Assembly: GCA_012032775.1 (NCBI GenBank)
Contig: JAAUQO010000014.1
Span: forward strand, 1 to 50,161
From: Oscillochloris sp.
GTDB lineage: Bacteria; Chloroflexota; Chloroflexia; Chloroflexales; Chloroflexaceae
Direction: 5' to 3'
Length of the DNA: 50,161 bases
The position numbers and the translations under genes were made by a program. The notes under the pieces are model-generated. The model had not been told where the DNA came from, did no database searches, and saw only the letters and a list, made by a program, of their open reading frames with translations. Positions 1 to 7,190 of the stretch are shown here, one piece after another; within the stretch, counting starts at the first letter, position 1, and each line of letters begins with the position of its first letter.

Positions 1-884
1 AACCGCCGGCCGGGCATCACACCTATGCCGCGCAACGCTATACCGGCAGCCTGACGGCTGAGATTGTTGCGCATTCACCGGTGCATATCGGTTCCGGCCT
101 GCTGGAGCCAATGCGCGGAAAACATCCCTTAGTCAAGGGCATAGTACGCAGCATGGTCGATGGCGAGTTGCGACCGGTTATCCCCGGTACATCATTAAAG
201 GGATGCATCCGGGCGATTGTTGAGGCGATCAGCCGCTCCCGGGTGCAAGTAACGCGCGCGCGCGAACTACCGCGCCAGTATGTCGCTGGTCGGAGCGTCG
301 ATGAACTTGATGTGGCGCAACGGATTTTCGGCACTCTTGGTTACCAAGGCTGTGTGCGTTTTGGCAATGCGGTGCTGCAAGGGTATACGACCACAGTAGT
401 TGAGTCGGTACAACTCTTTCGGCCGCGTCCGGAATCGGTGCGCACCTATTTCGACGGTGTCTTGCCGAAAGGGCGCAAGTTTTACATGCACGGCAAGCCG
501 GCAAAAGGCGATCTTCCGCTGGAAGCGTGTGATGTAGGCAGCCGTTTTGCAGTACGGATGGACTTTGAACAACTGAGTGCCGGTGAGCTTGGCCTGTTAT
601 TGATTGCGATGGGCCTGGGCGATCCGTCGTTTTATCCCAAACTCGGTGGGGCGAAACCGGCCTGCTTGGGGACGATTGCAGTCACTGATCCCCAGATCAC
701 CGCGTACAGTGGCGCCGCTGCCTACAGCGATTTCGATGCGAAACCGGAATCGCTCGATCCAATCGCACTCTTCGGCATGGCACGCGCCGAAGGCCTGCTT
801 GAAACCGCACAACTCGAACATCTCGCCGAAATCTTGCGCTGGCCGCCGGCAGAGGATCGGGAATGCCCGGATCGGAATTATTAA
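1..884 (+). CDS. CRISPR-type RAMP (Cas7-fold) protein, 5' end missing
   Basis: The frame is open from base 3 and the start lies outside the window. The visible N-terminal stretch has the RAMP opening strand followed by SPVHIGSG, then the signature IPGTSLKG (about bases 180-203) and an IFG/GYQG region (about 325-350). The glycine-rich LGGAKPACLG near base 645 is the usual C-terminal RAMP loop. RAMP proteins are RRM-fold subunits that line crRNA in type III effector complexes. Relatives of this subgroup usually carry a Cys-rich zinc loop before the FG motif; here that stretch has no cysteines. The stop is 33 nt before the CHAT gene, so they are probably co-transcribed. Which complex (type III or stand-alone) cannot be told without the upstream genes. 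Confidence 0.85.
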   Translation, partial: PPAGHHTYAAQRYTGSLTAEIVAHSPVHIGSGLLEPMRGKHPLVKGIVRSMVDGELRPVIPGTSLKGCIRAIVEAISRSRVQVTRARELPRQYVAGRSVDELDVAQRIFGTLGYQGCVRFGNAVLQGYTTTVVESVQLFRPRPESVRTYFDGVLPKGRKFYMHGKPAKGDLPLEACDVGSRFAVRMDFEQLSAGELGLLLIAMGLGDPSFYPKLGGAKPACLGTIAVTDPQITAYSGAAAYSDFDAKPESLDPIALFGMARAEGLLETAQLEHLAEILRWPPAEDRECPDRNY

Positions 885-917
885 GGTGGAAACCGACATT
901 ATATACCCGGTTGGACT

Positions 918-2618
918 ATGGCTGTCCTCGATTTTCGCTTGATAGTCCGGCGGAAAGAGCAGGGCTTTGAAATTCGTGTCGCCTCAGAAGAATCGACAAT
1001 CCGTTGCTCGCCCGTTTTCGTTCGTTTGGAAAACCTAGAACAGCGACCGAAAAAATCTATCCTCACAATTCAGGAATGGATTTTGGCGGCCTACCAACTG
1101 TGGATAATTGAGCCGGATGAAATCAGCTTTGAAGCAAAAAGCAAAGCTGTCGGGCAGTACCTTTTTTCAAGCGTATTTCAGGGCGACGTTCTAAGAGTCT
1201 TTCAAGTAGCTTGGAAGCTTTCACAATACAGTAACTCTGGCTTTGATACCTTACTTATCAGACTCGATCTTCCGGTTTCTCTAGCCGAGCTGCCTTGGGA
1301 ACTCATGCATTACAAAGGGCCAAGCGAATCTAGCCTTGGTGGGGTAACGTATCTGGCGCGTACTCCACAAATGGCTCTGGTGCGTTACTTTGCAGAGGAT
1401 GATGAAGCGCCGCCGCGAGTGCTTTCAGCAGTTGATGAGTTGCGTATGCTCAGTATTGTTGCTGAGCCTCAAAGATGGGGATTTCAAGAATTTTCACGAG
1501 ACGAGTATTATCAGTCACTTGAATTACTGAATAGAAAGCGGAAAATAGCAACTATTGAACATATTGCCGGATCGGCAACGCTCGTTCAGTTGCGCGAAAA
1601 ATTACAGCAACCATTACATGTTATTGATATTGTATGTCATGGAGTAAAAAGAAATCATAGTGATTTTGGGGATTTACTATTTGAGAATGATTACGGGGAA
1701 GTTGATGAAATTGGAGCAGATGATTTTTGGATGCATCTCCATGCAAATCGTGACTCAACTCGCTTGGTATTTATTTCTGCCTGTGTAAGTGCGAATCAAT
1801 CCGATGAGAATCCATTTAGTAGTGTGGGCGGTTCTTTGGCGCTCTTTCAAGGTGTGGCAGTAGTAGCCATGCAATTTTTAGCAGATCAGAAAACTGTACA
1901 ACAACTGATTCGCTATTTTTACGACTTTCTGGGAGATACGGGTGATGTAAGTCAGGCTATGACGATAGCACGTTTATGGACGAGAGCCACCCACGATCCT
2001 TTTGGTTGGGCTGTTCCGGTTTTATACCTTCAAGCGAAAAGTGCTAAAATTATTGAGATTGACCCAGAAGTCAACGGTGAACAAAAACGCGAAAACGAGT
2101 TTTTGCTGAATGCAACGCCACCAAGTAATGAGGTTGATACTCGTCCGGAAGAGCATATCGTATACGAGAAGGACCGTGCCCGCTTTGAGTTGTCGCTTGA
2201 GAAATATGGGCGAAGGCATCAAGAAAAGTATCGTCGTTTGATGGAACGTGCAAAGCGACTTGAAGCTCAACGATCGGATCTCAAACGTTCAAACCTGATT
2301 GATACCTGGCTTCTGCAAGAGTTGCGTAAGGAATCGATTAGTTGTTATATAGGAGCATTGGAACTGCAGCCGGGTTATGAGCCTCACCTTTACCTCGGTG
2401 ATATCTACTTTGATGAAACTCGATGGTATCAAGCCAAACACCATTTTGAAGAAGCACTTGACTACTGGTCAGACTCAGTTTCCATTATGAGGAAACTGGA
2501 AAAGGTTTTAAGGAATATTGTGGGTGACAAAGATGAAACCGATGAGGCGCGTGATCATGCCCGGACGCGACAGCGCGAGGTTCGACAAAGGCGTCAGGAA
2601 TTGGAGGCACAGATATGA
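918..2618 (+). CDS. CHAT-domain protease-like protein with TPR-like tail
   Basis: A 566-residue protein. Residues about 95-385 form a CHAT (caspase-like) peptidase domain: the catalytic His is H241 in the VCHG motif and the Cys is C289 in ISACVSA, both intact, and the domain closes with PFGWAVPVLYLQ. A charged helical region follows, then a TPR-like pair at about residues 470-525 (GYEPHLYLGDIYF, AKHHFEEALDYW). CHAT proteins are effectors in several defence systems; in type III-E CRISPR a TPR-CHAT partner cleaves a target protein when a RAMP complex binds RNA. Being between a RAMP gene and an RNA-binding-type gene suggests a similar logic here, which is inference. The gene is visibly AT-richer than its neighbours, hinting at a separate origin. 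Its last codons overlap the next start (ATGA). Confidence 0.88.
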   Translation: MAVLDFRLIVRRKEQGFEIRVASEESTIRCSPVFVRLENLEQRPKKSILTIQEWILAAYQLWIIEPDEISFEAKSKAVGQYLFSSVFQGDVLRVFQVAWKLSQYSNSGFDTLLIRLDLPVSLAELPWELMHYKGPSESSLGGVTYLARTPQMALVRYFAEDDEAPPRVLSAVDELRMLSIVAEPQRWGFQEFSRDEYYQSLELLNRKRKIATIEHIAGSATLVQLREKLQQPLHVIDIVCHGVKRNHSDFGDLLFENDYGEVDEIGADDFWMHLHANRDSTRLVFISACVSANQSDENPFSSVGGSLALFQGVAVVAMQFLADQKTVQQLIRYFYDFLGDTGDVSQAMTIARLWTRATHDPFGWAVPVLYLQAKSAKIIEIDPEVNGEQKRENEFLLNATPPSNEVDTRPEEHIVYEKDRARFELSLEKYGRRHQEKYRRLMERAKRLEAQRSDLKRSNLIDTWLLQELRKESISCYIGALELQPGYEPHLYLGDIYFDETRWYQAKHHFEEALDYWSDSVSIMRKLEKVLRNIVGDKDETDEARDHARTRQREVRQRRQELEAQI

Positions 2619-3265
2619 TTGAACAGAATGAAATCGACTTTGCTCGCGCTGAACTCCTCGCCGCCGACCTGGCCGGCTCGCAAGTTGATGCGAACGAGGC
2701 TCAGAAGGCATTGGCATACCTACGCAGCAAGCGTGGTGACGGCAAGGCTTTGTTTACGTATTTGCAGGCAGTAGTCAGTAATGGGCAGGTAGTTGTCCGT
2801 TCGCGTCGAACTATTGATTACTATCGTAACTTGCAGTCGGCGTGCGAACGTCATCTGCGCTCGTTGCAGGGCGACTACGAACAACTCCTCGCAACCTATG
2901 CCTGGAGCCTGCAGATCCTGCGATACTATCGTGCCGTTCCAGATGCCGCGCCGCGTCGCAGTGTTGCCGGTAATGATCGTATCGTTGAAGAATCAGTCTC
3001 TCAGGTGAACACTGCTCCACCACCGGCACCGGAGATTCCCAAGATCGGCGATGTATTTCCAGGGAAAATTCTCGGTGTGGACGATACGGCGATGCTGATC
3101 GAGATTCCCGGTTTCGCTGACGATAAAGCCCTTGGTGTGGTTGAAGGCGAAGGCTTGGACAAGCGCTACAAAGTTGGAAATGCGGCGCGCGTTGAGGTTG
3201 CCGGCACCCGGACGCAGAAAAGTGGTCGGGTGATTGTCAGCTTGAAGTTGGCGCGCAAGGCGTAG
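2615..3265 (+). CDS. Helical protein with C-terminal S1-like OB domain
   Basis: A 216-residue protein whose ATG overlaps the CHAT stop by 4 nt, so it is translationally coupled. Residues 1 to about 115 are predicted helical and rich in Tyr/Arg (IDYYRNLQSACERHLRSL), followed by a Pro-rich linker. Residues about 145-213 read like an S1/OB RNA-binding domain: IGDVFPGKILGVDDTAMLI at its start, a VGNAARVEV strand and the closing GRVIVSLKL. The placement after RAMP and CHAT suggests an RNA-binding accessory subunit. The helical half could play the role of a small subunit of an effector complex, but I see no specific match to Csm2 or Cmr5. The function is inferred from context. Confidence 0.7.
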   Translation: MIEQNEIDFARAELLAADLAGSQVDANEAQKALAYLRSKRGDGKALFTYLQAVVSNGQVVVRSRRTIDYYRNLQSACERHLRSLQGDYEQLLATYAWSLQILRYYRAVPDAAPRRSVAGNDRIVEESVSQVNTAPPPAPEIPKIGDVFPGKILGVDDTAMLIEIPGFADDKALGVVEGEGLDKRYKVGNAARVEVAGTRTQKSGRVIVSLKLARKA

Positions 3266-3293
3266 CAGGGTTCATGTAACATCAATCGGTATT

Positions 3294-3321
3294 ATACCAA
3301 ATGAAGTTGCACTTTCCGCAA
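3294..3321 (+). repeat. IS630 left terminal inverted repeat
   Basis: This 28-nt end is an imperfect inverted match of 4441-4468: both read ATACCAA inward, then a variable core, then TTCCGCAA. It marks the left end of the IS630 element. Confidence 0.75.
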
Positions 3322-3373
3322 GCATGCGGTACGCTGGTGCAGGGCGAGGCGGGAGGTAGGGGAGCGGAAGCAG

Positions 3374-3829
3374 ATGTACAAGCCAATGCCGGAGATCCAG
3401 GAAAGCGCTGAGGAATTGCGGGCGCTGATGAAGCAGGAACGGAACCTCAAAGCGCGGCAACGGCTCCACGCGCTCTATGTGGTGGCCAGCGCACAGGCCG
3501 ACAGTCGCGCCGCCGTTGCCCGGCTGCTTGGGGTGAATCGCGATACCATTGGTGCCTGGTTCGCCTTATATGCTGACGGCGGGCGTGAGCGCTTGCTCGA
3601 CTTGTACGTGTCGCCCGGCAAACCCTCCGGTGTGCCGCCTGCGGTGCGTGCGGCCCTGGTGACGCGGCTCGAAGCGGAAGATGGGTTTGCGTCCTATGGC
3701 GAAATCCAAGCGTGGCTCGCCGAACAGCACGGGGTGACGATGCGCTATGGCGCCACGCACCACCTGGTCGCCTACCAATTGCAGGCCCACCCCAAGGTGG
3801 TGCGCCCACGCCATATAAAAAAAGCCTGA
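3374..3829 (+). CDS. IS630 transposase, N-terminal frame
   Basis: A 151-residue frame with the helix-turn-helix DNA-binding part of an IS630 transposase (AVARLLGVNRDTIGAWF and the following winged part, ending VRPRHIKKA). It stops at 3827-3829 just after a run of seven A. The DDE domain follows in another frame, so the full enzyme needs a +1 (or -2) shift. Confidence 0.85.
   Translation: MYKPMPEIQESAEELRALMKQERNLKARQRLHALYVVASAQADSRAAVARLLGVNRDTIGAWFALYADGGRERLLDLYVSPGKPSGVPPAVRAALVTRLEAEDGFASYGEIQAWLAEQHGVTMRYGATHHLVAYQLQAHPKVVRPRHIKKA
3817..3823 (+). other. A7 run where the IS630 frames meet
   Basis: Seven consecutive A bases lie at the end of the first transposase frame. The downstream frame is open from 3819 and reads KKPDAEAAFKADVAEHIRAAV across the join, which is the expected IS630 linker. 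The run could be a site of transcriptional slippage or ribosomal frameshifting, or simply an indel. Confidence 0.6.
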
Positions 3830-3854
3830 CGCCGAAGCGGCGTTCAAAGCCGAC

Positions 3855-4460
3855 GTGGCTGAGCACATCCGTGCTGCGGTGCCTCCGGATTGTGCGCTGC
3901 CCGTCGAGATCCACTGCCAGGATGAAGCCCGCTTTGGCCTGAAAACCACGCAACGCCGGCGGATCACCGCCCGTGGGGTCACGCCCATCGGCATCGCGCA
4001 GCACCGCTACGCGAACACCTGGCTGTACGGCACCGTCGCACCGGCGAGTGGTGATGCCTTTACGCTGATTTTGCCCAAACTGAACACCACCAACATGCAG
4101 ATCTTCATCGATGCCTTCGCGGCGGCCTTCTCCGCGACCTTCAACGTACTGGTGCTGGATAACCGTGCGGTGCACACGACCGAGCGGCTGCGCCTGCCGG
4201 CCAATGTCGCGTTGGTGTTCCTGCCGCCCTATAGCCCGGAACTCAATCCTGTCGAGCGCCTGTGGCAGGAACTGCGCGCACGCCTTGCCTGGCTCCTATT
4301 CGATGACCTCGACACGCTGGAAGCGGAAATGTGTACCCAACTCGACCGCTTTACACCCGCAATGGTGCAGTCGTTGACCCGTTACCCATACCTGCGGCAG
4401 GTCATTGACGAGGTCGGCCCCTTTCCGCATGCTCCCGAGATTGCGGAATGCTCAAATTAA
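3855..4460 (+). CDS. IS630 transposase, DDE catalytic frame
   Basis: A 201-residue frame carrying the whole catalytic core of an IS630/Tc1-type DDE transposase. The acidic residues are in QDEARFG (about base 3920), VLDNRAVH (about 4155) and PELNPVERLW (about 4250). The frame is open from 3819, before its first ATG at 3855, which shows that it is the continuation of the 3374-3829 frame and not a separate gene. The stop lies within the right inverted repeat. All three acidic residues are present, so the enzyme could work if the shift at the A7 run occurs. Confidence 0.85.
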   Translation: MAEHIRAAVPPDCALPVEIHCQDEARFGLKTTQRRRITARGVTPIGIAQHRYANTWLYGTVAPASGDAFTLILPKLNTTNMQIFIDAFAAAFSATFNVLVLDNRAVHTTERLRLPANVALVFLPPYSPELNPVERLWQELRARLAWLLFDDLDTLEAEMCTQLDRFTPAMVQSLTRYPYLRQVIDEVGPFPHAPEIAECSN

Positions 4461-4468
4461 ATTGGTAT
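4441..4468 (-). repeat. IS630 right terminal inverted repeat
   Basis: Inverted partner of 3294-3321. The last IS630 codons overlap it, and on the minus strand it supplies the final codons and stop of the truncated Rpn fragment. Confidence 0.75.
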
Positions 4469-4666
4469 CAAATCGTTAAGGCGGGCACGCAGATCACCTG
4501 GCAGAGGCCCAAAGCGATGGGTGAGCAACCGCTCCACCAGCAGTCGCTGTCCTTCAATCACCCCTTCGGCACGTCCCTTCTGTTCCCAACTGGTTACCAG
4601 TTCCACAATAGCCTCCTGTTCTGCTGGGGCAAAGGTCGCGATTTCGGCCTGAAACACCTCCTTCAT
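4457..4666 (-). pseudogene. Truncated Rpn-family nuclease, C-terminal part only
   Basis: This 69-residue frame repeats the C-terminal part of the neighbouring intact gene: FQAEIATF, then EQEAIVELVTSWEQKGRAEG, then EGQRLLVER. The nuclease domain is absent, and the 3' end runs into the IS630 inverted repeat, which supplies the last codons (IPI) and the stop. The DNA match with about 4870-5030 is close, so this looks like a partial tandem duplication later cut by the IS. It probably makes no functional product. Confidence 0.75.
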
Positions 4667-4691
4667 GGCAGCGTCGAACCACTGGTTCCGC

Positions 4692-5657
4692 CTACGGCGT
4701 GGCGGAGCGATCGCCAGGTTGCTCAGCGAGCGATGCTTGGAGCCATGCCTCCAGATCCGCCGGTGCCGTGAAGTCGAGCAGTGCTTCGCCCAGAGCCGTC
4801 AGTTGTGCATCGTTCAGGCTTGCAACGCGTTCCCACAGGGGGGCCGGTACCACACCCAACTTGCGAGTTAACTGCCGCTCGACCAACAGCCGCTGTCCTT
4901 CAAGCAGCCCCTCGGCACGTCCCTCGGCACGCCCCTTCTGTTCCCAACTGGTTACCAGTTCCACGATAGCCTCCTGTTCCGGGCGAGAAAAGGTCGCGAT
5001 TTCGGCCTGAAATGCCTGCTCCTCAGCGGCACGAAGCGGCAGGTACAGATCGATGAATTGGCTGAGCAGCCGTCGCTGCGTTGCGGTCAACGCGGCACCA
5101 GCCAGGAGCCGCAGACTCGCCGCCTTTACCTGCCAGCGATCCCGTGGCGCGATCCGCATGCGCGCCATCAGGGCGATTGCGGCTGGGTTCTGTGTCTGCA
5201 AGAAATCGCGCCAGTCCAACTGATGTAATTGTACCACCTGATACCGGAAATCGAGCACCGTGTAGTCGAGTACTCGCACTTGATGGCGATCGGCAGCACG
5301 CTGTCGCGGGCTGGTATAGGAGCAAAGCGCAATAGGAAATACGGGCAGATCAAACGCGTCGTAGAACCGCGCGAAATAGCGAAAGAGCCGCCGGTCGAGC
5401 ATGGCATCGTGCTGCGCTTGATGTTCGAGATGAATAAGCAGGGTCGCCGGCTGGTTCCGCATGCGCGCCTGCACCACCAGATCGGCCTCGCGCCGATCAG
5501 GGTCGATCAAATTACTGAAGGTTTCTTTGTCGAGAAACGTCAGCGGTGTCGGATCCAGGGCGGTCGCAAGGTCGGGGAGAAAGAGCTCCAAGAATTCGCG
5601 AAAAAAGGCGGTAAGCAGGAGTTTGAATACCGCATCGTGATCAATTGAACGAGCCAT
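4692..5657 (-). CDS. Rpn-family recombination-promoting nuclease (PD-(D/E)XK, DUF4351)
   Basis: A 321-residue protein when started at the ATG at 5657 (MARSIDHDAVFK), which has a GGAG about 8 nt upstream; an upstream start at 5690 is possible but less typical. The N-terminal half is the YhgA-like/Rpn nuclease fold with READLVV and LLIHLEHQAQ providing the D and E-x-Q of the PD-(D/E)XK site. The C-terminal part holds the GRAEGRAEG repeat and the LLVERQLTRKLG motif of DUF4351. Rpn proteins are mobile-element-like DNA endonucleases that promote RecA-independent recombination; such genes multiply in cyanobacteria and Chloroflexota. A partial second copy lies just downstream. Confidence 0.88.
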   Translation of the reverse strand: MARSIDHDAVFKLLLTAFFREFLELFLPDLATALDPTPLTFLDKETFSNLIDPDRREADLVVQARMRNQPATLLIHLEHQAQHDAMLDRRLFRYFARFYDAFDLPVFPIALCSYTSPRQRAADRHQVRVLDYTVLDFRYQVVQLHQLDWRDFLQTQNPAAIALMARMRIAPRDRWQVKAASLRLLAGAALTATQRRLLSQFIDLYLPLRAAEEQAFQAEIATFSRPEQEAIVELVTSWEQKGRAEGRAEGLLEGQRLLVERQLTRKLGVVPAPLWERVASLNDAQLTALGEALLDFTAPADLEAWLQASLAEQPGDRSATP

Positions 5658-5708
5658 GGCTGATCGCTCCGTCAAACAGATGTTCCGCACACAATAGCAC
5701 TTATGTTC

Positions 5709-5936
5709 CTATCCGTCAACGGGTAAACGTGTTCGTTCAATGGTGTGGAGCGCCGGGCAACGTGTGCGCATGTCGTTGCGCCCGACGCTCCGCACTGCGA
5801 CGGAACTACAAGCCTGGTCGTGCACATACTGCAACGTTTCCGCGAGATGCGCCGCGCCGATCTGTTCTGCCCCGGCGAGGTCGGCGATGGTGCGGGCGAG
5901 GCGGAGGATGCACTGGTAGGCGCTGGCCAATCACAT
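5709..5936 (-). pseudogene. comM: Fragment of comM/yifB (Mg-chelatase-like ATPase), C-terminus
   Basis: The start of this minus-strand frame, ASAYQCILRLARTIADLAG followed by AEQIGAAHLAETLQY, matches the C-terminal helical domain of ComM/YifB, a AAA+ helicase used in natural transformation. The rest of the roughly 500-residue protein is missing, and after the conserved part the frame runs on into unrelated sequence. It is a dead fragment in a region that has been rearranged. Confidence 0.7.
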
Positions 5937-6392
5937 TGAGAATGAAGAAGAGTGAATAGAGAAAGGCGCCAACCAATGGAACGACCGCTGCTGGGTGCCG
6001 GGCCCAGCAGCGGCACATCTCTCTGACTTAGCGCGGCCCGTGAATGGACTCAGCCACGTGCGGTCGCCCATATGGGGCCGGTCGGCCGATTCACAGGGCG
6101 CTACGCCAAACCCGACCAGCACTCGGCATACAGGCCGGCTGTCGCGCTGCGCAGTCATATGCCATATGGACTCAGTTGCGTAGGTGTCAAGCGGCACGAG
6201 ATCCGGCGCCAGGTATTCCGTGATCGTGGCCGTGTAGCCGGCTTCGTCTGCGAAGAAGCGGTTGTACGTCCCATGCCTCAGTGCCGCACCGCCCGGGTGT
6301 CCCCAGACGATCACGATACTCAAAGCGAGCGCTACGCCTCCGATTACGCCTACGATTCCACTCAGCCGCCATCCTGACATCCGCCTGCGCAC
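5931..6392 (-). pseudogene. Possible remnant of a small membrane-anchored protein
   Basis: The first 90 or so residues look genuine: a membrane segment (IVGVIGGVALALSIVIVW) and a soluble part (YNRFFADEAGYTATITEYL). The second half looks like out-of-frame sequence, and in another frame a hydrophobic stretch (VPLVGAFLYSLFFILNVIG, around 5940-5995) appears just before the comM fragment. I read this as a decayed or frameshifted membrane protein gene of unknown role, not as one intact gene. Confidence 0.35.
5985..6013. repeat. Perfect 11-bp hairpin
   Basis: CCGCTGCTGGG and its exact complement are separated by a 7-nt loop. No T-run follows on either strand, so a classical terminator is not supported. 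It may be a REP-like palindrome or part of an old mobile element end. Confidence 0.5.
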
Positions 6393-6506
6393 CTGCTGGG
6401 TTTATTGCCGGTTCATTGGATCCTCCTGATGTGCTGTGCTTTGTCACCCTGCTCGCAGTAAAGCAGTTGTCCGGGCCGGCGCGCTAGTCCCGCAGCGATA
6501 GCGCTT

Positions 6507-6559
6507 GCGATACAGTTCGCTTTGTGACTCTCGCCACAAGCGATACAAGAGCCGATACA
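6507..6559 (+). promoter_or_regulatory. Repeated GATACA sites upstream of the XRE-kinase gene
   Basis: Three copies of (G/C)CGATACA start at 6507, 6540 and 6552. Between the first two lies an imperfect hairpin, TCGCTTTGTG with CACAAGCGA. The cluster is about 85-135 nt before the start of a gene that encodes an XRE helix-turn-helix, so autoregulatory operator sites are a reasonable guess. Confidence 0.3.
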
Positions 6560-6642
6560 TGTGCCGCGTACGATCTTCACAATGGTGAAATCAGACATTA
6601 GAATGCGTGTATCGCTGCTGAGCCAATCCGGAGGAGGGCGCC

Positions 6643-7190
6643 ATGCAGGAGATCGCTTTCGGCCAGGTGGTGCGTGAACGCCGGCGGGCGCTGGACTTGA
6701 CGCAGGATGCACTGGCCCGCCGGGTGGCCTGTGCGGCGATCACGGTACGCAAAATCGAGTCCGGTGCGCTGCGCCCCTCCCAGCAAATTGCCGAGCGGCT
6801 CGCCGTGGCGCTGGCGGTGCCGCCTGATGACCGGGCCGCCTTTGTGCATCTCGCTCGCCGCAGCCTTCCCGACGGGCGCGAGACGCCGCAGCCCCCACCA
6901 ACGCCGCCACCCACCCCCGAGGAGGTCGGGTTGGAGGATCTCAGCGGGCGCGCCGTCTGCGGCTACCAACTTGGCGAGCGGATCGGCTCCGGCGGGTTCG
7001 GTGCGGTCTATCGCGCTATGCAACCCCTTGTTGGGCGCGAGGTGGCGGTGAAGATCATCTTGCCGCGCTTCGCCGACCAGCCGGAGTTTATCCGCCGCTT
7101 CGAGGCCGAGGCCCAGATGATCGCGCGTCTGGAGCATCCCCATATCGTGCCGCTCTACGACTACTGGCGCGAGCCGGGGGTGGCTTACCT
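6643..7190 (+). pseudogene. XRE-Ser/Thr kinase gene, cut by an IS element
   Basis: A good Shine-Dalgarno (GGAGGAGGG) precedes the ATG. Residues 1-60 are an XRE/Cro-type helix-turn-helix (RRALDLTQDALARRV), followed by a Pro-rich linker and the N-lobe of a Hanks-type kinase: glycine loop GSGGFGAVY at about residue 116, the VAVK lysine at about 137, and the alpha-C region EAQMIARLEHPHIVPLYDYW. After residue 182 the IS4-type element begins, and the catalytic HRD and DFG loops are absent. The frame continues by chance through the IS to 8361, but that part is not protein sequence. Without the C-lobe it cannot be an active kinase; a short DNA-binding product is possible. Confidence 0.85.

Larger units (their letters stand above)
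3295..4467 (+). mobile_element. IS630-family insertion sequence
   Basis: The element carries an IS630 transposase in two frames between imperfect 28-nt inverted repeats. Taking the TA dinucleotides at 3295-3296 and 4466-4467 as the target duplication (IS630 inserts at TA), the element itself is 3297-4465. Its right end lies inside the truncated Rpn copy (4457-4666, minus), whose last codons come from the IS end. Nothing like the other half of that Rpn copy is seen left of the element, so a deletion followed or accompanied insertion. Confidence 0.85.

Noticed and set aside
1-3265. Calling the left edge a type III-E CRISPR system
   Set aside because: Type III-E has a fused multi-RAMP protein. 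Only one RAMP domain is visible here and the upstream genes are outside the window.
5985-6013. Rho-independent terminator
   Set aside because: The hairpin is perfect but no T-run follows on either strand.
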